Under the pieces are notes generated by a model that saw nothing but the letters and a program-made list of their open reading frames with translations, was not told the origin of the DNA and searched no databases. Made by a program: the position numbers and the translations under genes. Below are positions 21,796 to 30,500 of a stretch of 35,682 bases of DNA, in pieces (within the stretch, counting starts at the first letter, position 1; the number at the start of each line of letters is the position of its first letter). Source of the DNA: a virus; the IMG/VR virus record IMGVR_UViG_3300009507_000050, positions 1 through 35,682 of that record, one strand, 5' to 3'.

Positions 21796-22326
21796 TTATC
21801 TTAAGAACTCTTTGTAGTCTAAATTATACTTAAAACTGTCTATGCGATGTACATCTAGCAAGTATAACACATAGCTTGCTACTGAGCTACCTCTGCCAAC
21901 ACCCCATACAATATTATTCTCTCGCATAAAGTCTACAAGATAAATCATATAGCGTAATAGATCCAGCATTCCGTGTTCTTCAAATTCTGCTAGTTCTTCC
22001 CATATACGATCTTGAACACCCTGCGAACACGGCGTTTTAGCTTTACTCAGTACGTAATTGTGTACATTAATATCTTTGTATTCCTGAGGCATTAGCCATT
22101 CTGATTGACATACTGTGTCAAAGGTCTTTTGATCTACGTCTAACGAAATATACTTCTGTAGTTTACTCAGTCCTTGTTCATCCATAGCAGCATTGAACTT
22201 GTCTATTTCATCACTTGGATCGCAGAGAACTACATGACATTTATCAGCATTGCCCTGATAAATCATGTCTATTAGATCGTTATTCGTAAAACGAGGCACC
22301 CCGAGGTCGTCAGTTTTTATAAGCAT
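21796..22326 (-). CDS. DnaE-like stub (DNA polymerase III alpha palm fragment)
   Basis: This is a 176-residue protein. Its C-terminal part matches the bacterial replicative polymerase DnaE from the helix before the palm to the phosphate-binding GRGSS: LRYMIYLVDFMRENNIVWG, then VGRGSSVASYVLYLL, then IDSFKYNLDYKEFLR. In DnaE this is followed by a PDxDxD segment that carries catalytic aspartates. Here the protein stops right after EFLR, so those residues are absent and it cannot polymerise alone. The N-terminal 100 residues are not recognised. It could be a nucleotide-binding regulator, a decoy or a remnant. Its ATG lacks a Shine-Dalgarno and follows the 75-residue gene by 9 bases. Confidence 0.75.
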   Translation of the reverse strand: MLIKTDDLGVPRFTNNDLIDMIYQGNADKCHVVLCDPSDEIDKFNAAMDEQGLSKLQKYISLDVDQKTFDTVCQSEWLMPQEYKDINVHNYVLSKAKTPCSQGVQDRIWEELAEFEEHGMLDLLRYMIYLVDFMRENNIVWGVGRGSSVASYVLYLLDVHRIDSFKYNLDYKEFLR

Positions 22327-22335
22327 AGTATTAGT

Positions 22336-22563
22336 TTAGTTGATGTTGATTAAGTTGTCAAGATCTTTATTGTCGTCATCTTGTCTTTGTTGAGATCGAA
22401 CTTTTCTTTCTTCGAACTCAAGTTTATACATGTCAAGTATTGAAGCCATTTGCTCACGCACTTGAGGATTCGACGTCATAAAGTACTTTCGAGATAGATC
22501 CTCGATTTTGTCTATAAGTTGAGCTTCGCTAAGTTCCGAAGCGCCGTCTACAAAAGGATTCAT
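22336..22563 (-). CDS. Small helical conserved phage protein
   Basis: This 75-residue protein is almost entirely helical: SELSEAQLIDKIEDLSRKYF, then VREQMASILDMYKLEFEERK, with a Gln/Asp-rich C-terminal tail. No function is known to me, although this NPF...SELS start appears in T4-like marine phage genomes as I recall. It overlaps the stop of the structural gene upstream as TAATG. It may be a small assembly or scaffold component. Confidence 0.75.
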   Translation of the reverse strand: MNPFVDGASELSEAQLIDKIEDLSRKYFMTSNPQVREQMASILDMYKLEFEERKVRSQQRQDDDNKDLDNLININ

Positions 22564-23123
22564 TAGCTTGTGTACTGTCCTAGGTATCTTGCGAACACAG
22601 TTACACCACCGTTAGTAGTCCAAAGCTCAACAAACACAGGATCGTTAATGCTGGTTACAGTAAAGGATGCTGGCCAACTAGCATCTTTCTTGATAGTGCC
22701 GCCGTTGCCTGCTATCCAGCTAATAGTTCTTTCAGTACCGTCACCGGTAATCTGTAGCTTTAGCTTACCGTGCTTTGGTGAGTTAGGCCAATCAATAAGG
22801 GTAAGTGTAATATCTGCGCCTGCCTGTAGCAATTGATACGGAGCAAACTCCCAGTCAATGTCAAGGTCATTGGATATAGCACCGTAGCTATAAACTGTTT
22901 CAGTGAAGTTTTCTTGCTGAAAGTTAGTAAGCTTATTACCAGCGAAGTTGTTATCGCCGTTGGTCTTAGCGGTGTTAGTCTGCAAGTCTTCGATTTCACT
23001 CTTAGCTGCGACTAAGCTATTTTTTGTAAGGTTGAAGTTATCTCTAAAACCTTGGCTGTTATTATCTTGTCCTGCGACAGGAAAGTTAGCATCAATGTTA
23101 TCTGCGGTAATGTTACTGGCCAT
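22563..23123 (-). CDS. Virion/fibre-associated protein with anchor-like N-terminal motif
   Basis: This 186-residue protein begins with a NIDANFPVAGQDNNSQGFRD segment followed by NFNLTKNSLVAAKSEIEDL. This is a variant of the DNxSxGFRxNF...I..L anchor motif seen in other structural genes here. The C-terminal part is a beta-rich domain with SPKHGKLKLQ and RYLGQY. It is preceded by a CGGAGA ribosome site and a GATAAATA late promoter 16 bases upstream. Late control and the shared motif support a fibre or baseplate accessory role. Confidence 0.85.
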   Translation of the reverse strand: MASNITADNIDANFPVAGQDNNSQGFRDNFNLTKNSLVAAKSEIEDLQTNTAKTNGDNNFAGNKLTNFQQENFTETVYSYGAISNDLDIDWEFAPYQLLQAGADITLTLIDWPNSPKHGKLKLQITGDGTERTISWIAGNGGTIKKDASWPASFTVTSINDPVFVELWTTNGGVTVFARYLGQYTS

Positions 23124-23138
23124 TTTTTGTCTCCGTAA

Positions 23139-23146
23139 TATTTATC
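23139..23146 (-). promoter_or_regulatory. T4-type late promoter, GATAAATA
   Basis: Minus-strand GATAAATA upstream of the ATG at 23123, overlapping the space just before the stop of the 933-residue gene (23150). It would drive the 186-residue gene and the block through gp31. Confidence 0.7.
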
Positions 23147-23149
23147 TTG

Positions 23150-25951
23150 TTAAACCACATACTCTTTATTTTGGAACACTAGATATTGATCATCTGCGTT
23201 CGACTCTGCGTTGTCAATTACTACTCGATCAATATCTAGTTCAAACTGTTTAAAGTCTATTTTTTGGTCTTCTATTTTTTCTTTGATTAGTGCGCTTCCG
23301 CCTGGCTTACAGTAACAAAGTACTAGAGCCGGCACGTAGCCTATTTCAGCAATAGTAGTTTGCGGAGTCTGCATCCATAAAGGCAAAAAGTCTTTTTCAG
23401 TCTCGCCTATTTTGAGTATTTCTTCTCTTAAGTTAGTAATACTAGATATTGTTTTTTTGTTTTTGTAAATGCCATCAGCTGTATACAAGTCTATGTCTAC
23501 AGTAACTACGTTTGGATTGCTCGGGCGCAATTCGTAGTTTGTACTAGACCCAACTGTTTGTAAACTAGTCTCTAGTATGTTGCCTAGTCGACTGTACACA
23601 AATAGTTGATGTGCTAACAAGTATTGTAGTGTGCCGTTGTCTCTAGTTTCTATGTCTAAACTGCTAGTAAAGTCAACAACAACATCACCTTGTTCTCTAG
23701 TAGTAACTACTAGCTCATAAGGGTCGCTATCGTATGTTTCGTCAGTAACGTCATAGTGACTACTGTTGACTAACAACGGTGTGTGATCTTGATGCGTGTA
23801 AGACTTGCGTGTTTTGCGATTGATTAGTGTTTCGTTTGGGTCAACTAAGTCTAAGTATACAACTTCGTAGATAATGTTTTGAGTGCCGGGTTCTTTCGCT
23901 ACTGCGGTTTTTAACCTGCCTATGCTGTATGTTTTGCGCTTACCGTACAAATTTGCTGCTGCTACATAGTAGCGCATGTTCTTAGTTTCAATACCAGCGT
24001 ACAACAGAACTGTAGGATCGTATTGTATACCAAAGTTAGTATCATTCTGTCTGTACAGTTGCTCTGGCAAGAATATTTGAGGGTCACCTATGATATCTCT
24101 AAATGCGTCACGCTGTTTTCTTGTTAGCATTGGCTTTAGATGTAGGTTACTAAATTCTTTACTGTTTGGGTCATCTACAACTAGTGTAAACTTACGTGTA
24201 GTTATGCTATAACCAAAGTGATCTTTAACTTCTACAGTAAACTCAAACTTTCGATCCATGCGTGTAGTATTAGCATCAAACTTGGTAGTACCGTTATCAA
24301 AAACAGTAAGTCCTTGTTCGCTTGTGTTGCCGAAGCTTTTTACTGTACCAATGAGCTCACCGCTAAAGTCAAGACGCATGCCTGGGGGCAAGTCACCTGA
24401 CTGTACACGATATACTAGCGTAGCATTAGGAACACTAGTGGATGCTTGTATTCGCTTTGTGCTTGTGTAGTTTGCGCTTACACTGCCAAGGTCGCTAGCA
24501 GTTAACCAGGAAATTTCACTGTTTACTTCGCCTAACAAGTTAACCGTGAACGTTTTTGTACTCTTGGCTTCTTCTGCTTCTGTTAGATCAAAAATGCCTA
24601 GGTTAATAGCAGTGCCCTTTGGCATAACTGTGCGTGTACCGTAAGTAAGCGTGATCAGATCATAGTCTGCATGGCTTAGGTCGGCTAACAGAATTTTGTA
24701 AGTGTTACCTTCAACTGTAAATGTTCTGCCTATAAGATCAGTAGCAGTGACTTTTTCAGTTTTGCTAATTTTTAGTGTAGCGCTGTTTAGTGCTGCTGCT
24801 TCTTCTGTTTTCTGTTGTAGCTCTACACGCTCAGAGTCAAAGCTTACACGTATGGCCGATACTGTAAACTTATAAGTTTCAGTAATACCTTTTTGGTAAG
24901 GTGTGCGTCCTACAATGTAGCCGTTACGGAAGTCAAGTCCTAGGCCCGGCGGCAGCACACTGTCAGTACCGTCGTCGTTGATTTCTTCCATACGATACCA
25001 AACAAGCCCACCTAGTGTACTGTTATTGATTACCTGTAACGGAAGTGAGATATAGTTGTTTGCTCTACGGTAACCAAAGTCGCCCGGAGTAAGCCAAATT
25101 GGCCTGCGCAGTTTAGAAGCATCAGCAGTAAATGTACCTGTGCCAGCCTGCATTGTTGTAATGTCAGCAGTGAAGAAATCATCGCCGACTACAAAAATTC
25201 TAAATGTTCTCGGTACTACGTTTTCGCCGTCAGTTACGTCAACTGTAAATTGGTAGTATCTGTTTAGCTTTTTAGGTGTACGGGTATTTACAGAAATATC
25301 ATACTTTACTAGATCATAGTAGTAACTGTCGTACCCATTTGTTGAATTAGCAATGGCACTATACCAGTCATAGCCCGTTCCTGCGCCGTAATCGTAAGGC
25401 GCAGCGTCGTAGCCGCCTTTGATACTTTTTTCAATTGCTAGTATAGGGTCAACTACACCTTGAATTTTACCATCGTGTGTTAGCACTAAGCCCGGAGGTA
25501 TTTGTCCACTTTTTAAACTGTAACGCAGAACTTGCCCTGCCCGAATATCTTCGTCTTCGACAACCAGTTGAAAATCAACGTACGAGTTGTCTAACACAAA
25601 GTATTGATCGTTAGGGCCAGCAGGTAATAAATCTTCTGGAGTTTTCCATACAGGCAAGTCGGATCCCACAACAACAATGTTAAATGTACGATCAAATGTA
25701 TGACTGTTGTATGTAGCTCTTAGTACAAACCTAACTTTAGTCTCTATCGGTACTTCAACTGGCGTCCCTGTAATTTGATTACCATCTATTCTAAGACCAG
25801 ACGGTAACTTCCCACTAATGACTTCAACTTGAATTGCTGTAGAGTCAACACTGTCTATTAACGGAAGGTCAATCGAAACAATATCGTTTTCGTTCACAGT
25901 AGCAATTGTATTGCCTGATTTCTTAGTCCAGATTTGTTCAGCTTGCATCAT
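23150..25951 (-). CDS. Large Ig-like repeat structural protein (He_PIG type)
   Basis: This 933-residue structural protein contains at least four putative Ig (He_PIG) signatures: LPSGLRI...ITGTP (about 49-63), IPPGLVL...IQG (about 151-165), LPPGLGL...IVGRTP (about 335) and LPPGMRL...LIGTV (about 522). Such domains are common in tail fibres and sheath or capsid decorations. The C-terminal third (about 640-933) is of another type and may bind other virion parts. The start could be M1 or M2 (ATGATG); a TAGGAG ribosome site fits either. It has an AATAAATA late promoter 13 bases upstream. Role: late virion adhesin or fibre. Confidence 0.87.
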   Translation of the reverse strand: MMQAEQIWTKKSGNTIATVNENDIVSIDLPLIDSVDSTAIQVEVISGKLPSGLRIDGNQITGTPVEVPIETKVRFVLRATYNSHTFDRTFNIVVVGSDLPVWKTPEDLLPAGPNDQYFVLDNSYVDFQLVVEDEDIRAGQVLRYSLKSGQIPPGLVLTHDGKIQGVVDPILAIEKSIKGGYDAAPYDYGAGTGYDWYSAIANSTNGYDSYYYDLVKYDISVNTRTPKKLNRYYQFTVDVTDGENVVPRTFRIFVVGDDFFTADITTMQAGTGTFTADASKLRRPIWLTPGDFGYRRANNYISLPLQVINNSTLGGLVWYRMEEINDDGTDSVLPPGLGLDFRNGYIVGRTPYQKGITETYKFTVSAIRVSFDSERVELQQKTEEAAALNSATLKISKTEKVTATDLIGRTFTVEGNTYKILLADLSHADYDLITLTYGTRTVMPKGTAINLGIFDLTEAEEAKSTKTFTVNLLGEVNSEISWLTASDLGSVSANYTSTKRIQASTSVPNATLVYRVQSGDLPPGMRLDFSGELIGTVKSFGNTSEQGLTVFDNGTTKFDANTTRMDRKFEFTVEVKDHFGYSITTRKFTLVVDDPNSKEFSNLHLKPMLTRKQRDAFRDIIGDPQIFLPEQLYRQNDTNFGIQYDPTVLLYAGIETKNMRYYVAAANLYGKRKTYSIGRLKTAVAKEPGTQNIIYEVVYLDLVDPNETLINRKTRKSYTHQDHTPLLVNSSHYDVTDETYDSDPYELVVTTREQGDVVVDFTSSLDIETRDNGTLQYLLAHQLFVYSRLGNILETSLQTVGSSTNYELRPSNPNVVTVDIDLYTADGIYKNKKTISSITNLREEILKIGETEKDFLPLWMQTPQTTIAEIGYVPALVLCYCKPGGSALIKEKIEDQKIDFKQFELDIDRVVIDNAESNADDQYLVFQNKEYVV

Positions 25952-25963
25952 ATACTCCTATTG

Positions 25964-25971
25964 TATTTATT
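25964..25971 (-). promoter_or_regulatory. T4-type late promoter, AATAAATA
   Basis: Minus-strand AATAAATA, 13 bases before the ATG at 25951, overlapping the TAA stop of the 227-residue gene. One base from the T4 late consensus. Confidence 0.6.
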
Positions 25972-26653
25972 AGGATACGATGCTTCCAAAGTCGCTGTTT
26001 AAAGCTCCGGGAGCAGTAAATGTACCGTAGTCTAGATCCAATGTTGCTATTACATATTCTTGGCTAGTAGTAACTTGATAAACAATCCCGCCAAGATTTA
26101 AATCTTCAAACGAGCTTGTAATACCAATACCGTTTACAGTACCAACTAAGTTACCAGTAAATGTAGAAGCAGTTATGCCAGTGACATTTGTAATACTAAA
26201 GTTACCAGCGTCTAAGTTGCCGCCTAGCGTAGGAGCAGTATCAAGAGCAACAAGGCCAGTTGGATCTAGCGATATTTGAATATCGTTGCTTGAAATGCCA
26301 GCATTAACATTGCCAACGCCTTTTATGCCGAAAGACTTACTAGTGCCGGCAATATTAACACTATCGCTGTCAGCTTGAATAGTAAAGCTTTCATTACTGT
26401 TAATTGTTATTTCGTTATCAGTAGTGCTTAGCGCTATATTAGAGCCTGCTACTAAAGATTTGAAATACAATATATTATTTTCTTTGCTGTAAAACACACC
26501 CGAGCCGCTGCCCAAGTTTTCAACACTATTAGTAAACGAGAAACGATCATCAAGATCAAGAAAGTTTTGATTTACTTTTTCAAACGCAACACGTAAGTTA
26601 TCGCCAGTACCGTCGTTTGCGATTGTGCCTATGTTAATTGATTGTACTGTCAT
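25970..26653 (-). CDS. Fibre-like structural protein with DGTGDNLR anchor motif
   Basis: This 227-residue protein begins with SINIGTIANDGTGDNLRVAF followed by KVNQNFLDLDDRFSF, the same anchor motif as the proteins at 5510-6829 and 27502-34461. The rest is beta-rich with Thr/Ser/Gly and an ITGITAST-type strand. It has a CGGAGA ribosome site but no own late promoter, so it likely shares a transcript with the 270-residue gene upstream. It is probably a small fibre or collar appendage subunit. Confidence 0.85.
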   Translation of the reverse strand: MTVQSINIGTIANDGTGDNLRVAFEKVNQNFLDLDDRFSFTNSVENLGSGSGVFYSKENNILYFKSLVAGSNIALSTTDNEITINSNESFTIQADSDSVNIAGTSKSFGIKGVGNVNAGISSNDIQISLDPTGLVALDTAPTLGGNLDAGNFSITNVTGITASTFTGNLVGTVNGIGITSSFEDLNLGGIVYQVTTSQEYVIATLDLDYGTFTAPGALNSDFGSIVS

Positions 26654-26664
26654 TTATCTCTCCG

Positions 26665-27477
26665 TTAAACTATTGCGCTTAGTGCTGCTTTTTTCCAGCC
26701 GCTTGCTGTTTTAATGTATATAAAACTGTCGTCGTATCTTATTTCACCAGTATTACCTGGGTCTGCGTTTGCTGTAGGAGCCGAATCAGTAGTAGCTTCT
26801 ATTTTGCCTGTAACTGTAGTAGCTGTTATTATGTTAAACTTATTAGAATCAGACCCAATATTATGTACACCGTTGTTGTTTGGAATAACATTGCCACGTA
26901 CAGTACCGTCGAGATTTACAGCGGCTAGTATGCTGTCAATCATTACAGTGCTATCGTCGGCAAATACAGAGCCAACTAAGTCACCGGTATTGTTTACATC
27001 AACAGTTATGACTCCGTTTTGTAGATCACTCGCTGTTATATACCCTGCGTCGTTAACAAGCAAACTGTTATTAGACCCAGTTGTTAGCGCATCAGTAATA
27101 CCGTATCCAGCAAGTGTAGTAGGCTTGCTTGTTAAGTTAGCAAATGATACTGTTGTTAAATAACCTGCGTCGTTTGTTAGTATGCTTACGTTAGCACCTG
27201 ATGAAACTGCGTTAATATCGTTTGTAAAGTCACTTAGCGCAGTAGGGCGGTTATTAAGATCTGTGTAGTTAGCAGTAGTTGCCACGTTCTTAATAGTTGC
27301 GCCGCCGACAGTAGCGGAGTCAACAACAACACTAGGCGCTGTTACTACACCGGTAGCTGTTATGTTTAGTACGCTGCTTACACTGCTTCCTGTAAGATTA
27401 AGGTTGTCTCCTGAGGGGAGTTCCTTAATCTTATTTGAATCAGTTGAGTCAACTATTAGTGGATATCTGTTAGCCAT
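26665..27477 (-). CDS. Fibre-like structural protein (MANRYPLIVDSTDSNKIKEL N-terminus)
   Basis: This 270-residue protein begins with MANRYPLIVDSTDSNKIKEL, an N-terminal module common on marine T4-like phage structural proteins, followed by PSGDNLNLTGSSV. It carries a LTTVSF...LAGYGITDA segment twice in variant form and a GSVFADDSTVMID motif shared with the 468-residue protein. The C-terminal tag is GEIRYDDSFIYIKTASGWK. It is late, from the AATAAATA promoter at 27496-27503. Probably a fibre subunit; receptor unknown. Confidence 0.85.
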   Translation of the reverse strand: MANRYPLIVDSTDSNKIKELPSGDNLNLTGSSVSSVLNITATGVVTAPSVVVDSATVGGATIKNVATTANYTDLNNRPTALSDFTNDINAVSSGANVSILTNDAGYLTTVSFANLTSKPTTLAGYGITDALTTGSNNSLLVNDAGYITASDLQNGVITVDVNNTGDLVGSVFADDSTVMIDSILAAVNLDGTVRGNVIPNNNGVHNIGSDSNKFNIITATTVTGKIEATTDSAPTANADPGNTGEIRYDDSFIYIKTASGWKKAALSAIV

Positions 27478-27495
27478 GTTACGCTCTCTTTTATA

Positions 27496-27503
27496 TATTT
27501 ATT
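27496..27503 (-). promoter_or_regulatory. T4-type late promoter, AATAAATA
   Basis: Minus-strand AATAAATA overlapping the stop of the 2319-residue gene, 19 bases upstream of the ATG at 27477, with an AGAGAG ribosome site in between. Confidence 0.6.
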
Positions 27504-30500
27504 ACTTGCCGACTAGTGTTTCAACTACACCTTTGTCGTTATCGATCTTATCTTCAATTGCTTTGCCGATCACACTTCCAACTTTAGGGTCGTTATCAAC
27601 TATAGCATAACCAGGAACAGCACTAGCAACTAACATATCCCCTTTGCTTACTTGACCAATTACGTTTACTGGAACACGTCCTACAAGAGCAATACAAGCA
27701 GCAATGCCTGGGCAGTCTTGATTCATAGTAAACGCAGCATTGTTAGAAACTACGCCGGCAACTTTTGTAGACCGATGTTCAGTACAACCGGTAACTTCTT
27801 TCTCGCCGCCGAATACAAGTACCGTGCCTACTTCGTATGTATGATCAGCTTCGTAGTATTCTGCGATATCAGCATAAGTAGCTTCAAATCTAGATCCAAC
27901 AGTTAAGCTCCAGTTACCAGTAATAGTACCAGCAGTGCCACTTGCGCCTGTTGTAATTGTATTAGTTTTTACGTAAGAACCAGCAGCAACTTCTAGCCCG
28001 CTATCGTTGATTACAACTTTAACATTGCCATTGGATACAGCAACAATAGCGTCAGCAGCAGACTCAGCAAATCCGCCACCTGCTCCTAAGCCAATACCAG
28101 TACTAGTAGCATCTTTTTCAGTAGCAGCTTCTAAGAAGTTTGTGTAAATCCAAGTAGACGCTAGTTTACTTGTGTTTGCGCTATAACTACTAGCATTTTG
28201 GAATGTGCTGTTAGCTACATTGGCAATGTCGCCTACTTGAACTGCGCCGCCTGTTTCTAGTACAGGGTTACTAGCACCTTCGCCTCTTAGCAGCACGCCG
28301 CCTGCTGTAGTTTTAAGTACAGTATCAGTGCCGTCTACATCAAGTATCTGGCTGCCATCAATTTGATAAGCAGTAGCATCTACTTCACCAGTTGCTGAAC
28401 GCTTAACTACAGAGTTGTTAGACGTTGTAGCTGACAAGTTAGTTAAACCGTATGACCCAGACGCAACTTGTGTTAGTACCTTTGAACCAGTGTTGTCTGC
28501 TGTAAAGTCTGCATCTACAACAGCACCGCCTGCGCTAATTAGACTGCTAATGGCAATCTCTTCTACATTACCTGTACCAGCAGTCGTTCTACCAAGTACA
28601 GTGCTTGTAGCAATTTGTTCAATGTCTGCCTTAGCTATGCTGTTAGCAGCAATATCAACAGCACCTGACGTTACTGTAAAGTGTGCGCTAGCAAAACTAG
28701 CAATACCTTTAGCGCTTGTAGTAGCATCATCAAGAGCAAGTTTGCTTTGCGCAATAGCAGCACTAGCGTTTACGTCGTTGTTAACAATAGCGCCTGCTGT
28801 AATAGCACTTGTAACAGCGTTAGCGCCTGTGCGTGTAAGTGTTACGTCACCTGTAACAGCAGCATCTTCCCAAGCACTGCCGTTGTACACCAGGAAGTCG
28901 CTTGTAGCAGCTGAACTAATACTAGTATCAGCTAGTTCGCTAATGCTATCAAACTCAGCTACTTTAGAGTTAACGTATGCTACGTTAGCAGCGTCGGTAG
29001 TTACGCCGCTGTTTGTAGTAAGGTTAGTAATACGGAAACTGCTACCCATGTTAAGGTCGCCAGTCATCGTAGCGTTACCTTCAAGGTCGAGGTAACCCGG
29101 ACCGATCTTATCGCCGCCGGCAATCACCGATCCGGATTCGTCTAGGTGTAAACGTCGGTCAATGTATGTCTTAACAGCTTTCTCGGTTGGTACAGCACTA
29201 TCGGAAACACCGCTCATACTTGTATCAGTTGAGAATTCGTTAACTGTTGTACCAGAGGCAAATCCAAGGCTCACCGCATTGGAAATACCAACACCACCTT
29301 CAATAGTAGTGTCACCAGTTGCTTGGTCTACGTTAAAGAATTGACCTACACGGAATACGCCAAACTGATCAGTACTTGTCCAGAACACTCTACCTTGTCC
29401 ACGTTCCCAAACTTCAGCAGTAGAAGCAGCCGGAGAATCAGTAAACGCTGTAGGATCTTGTGTATTCTCAGGATCACCAAGAATATCGTTTGGATAGTTA
29501 GTTTCGTTAAACGAACCTGCGCCCACGCTCTTGAACACTGTATTCGTAGAACGGATGATCGCAGTATTTTCAACTACGCTTGCGTCTTCGCCAGTTGTAA
29601 CACCTGCGAATAGTTTTCTTGTAGTTGTAATCGCAGTGTTTAAACCAGCAGCCTGCGGTGATGGGTTAATGTTAGATCCACTTACACTTGCGTCGCTTAT
29701 GTTGAATTCAACATAAGCAAAGTTGTTTACACTAACTGTAGTCGGAACAACACTGGAAATAGTGTTAGTCGTGTTAAACGTGCCAGTCACGTCATAGACG
29801 TGTACAGTTGTACCGCTTGATACAGTCTTTAGTGCTGTACCAGTAGCACCCGTAACATCTTGTGTTACAGTATCACCAGCAGTAAACGAAACAGCACTTG
29901 CCATTTCTAGCGTAGTTACATTCTTGTAAGTTGTGATGTAATGACTCTTACCTGCGTGCGCAAATACCTTGCCAACGATTCTTGTGCTGTCTAAGAACGG
30001 AGCAGCGCCGCCGGTTAGTACTTCGATTGCTAGTTTTGTATCATTAGCAGTGCTACCGAATCCGCCACCGTTATGCGTAGTGTTAGGAGTAAGTTCGATG
30101 TACTTGTAGTCAGTATCAAACGTTGCTCGTACACGGTTAGCAGCTAGAGCGCTTCCGTAGTTGTCAGTAGTAGCAAATGCAGTTGCTTTATAACCAACGT
30201 CTGCGGACTCGTCGTAAGTTACAGTTGTGTTTGGTCTTGGGTTAAGTGAGCCTGCTGCTGCTACGTTGTCGTAAAGGAATTGCTTGCCGCTTCTAATTTC
30301 AACAATAGTATCATCAGTAACAGCTTCTTGTAGTGTACTATAGAAGTCAGTGGTGGATGAATTCTCAGCAACAAACTGTAGTTGGTAAACATTAGCGTTT
30401 AGTACAGTTGGCGACGGCGCTGGCGTAGGACTTGCCGCAGTAATATCAGTTACACTTGTAACACGATAGTTAAGTGTACCTGCTGTACCGTGATCAATAG

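Noticed and set aside
26640-26660. GATAAATG before the 227-residue gene as a late promoter
   Set aside because: It lacks the final A of the element and overlaps the start codon; better explained as ribosome site plus ATG.
28415-29095. A plus-strand open frame of about 226 codons opposite the giant fibre
   Set aside because: Ala/Ser/Leu/Val-rich composition is the expected reverse reading of Thr/Ala/Ser-rich fibre codons; no start signal.
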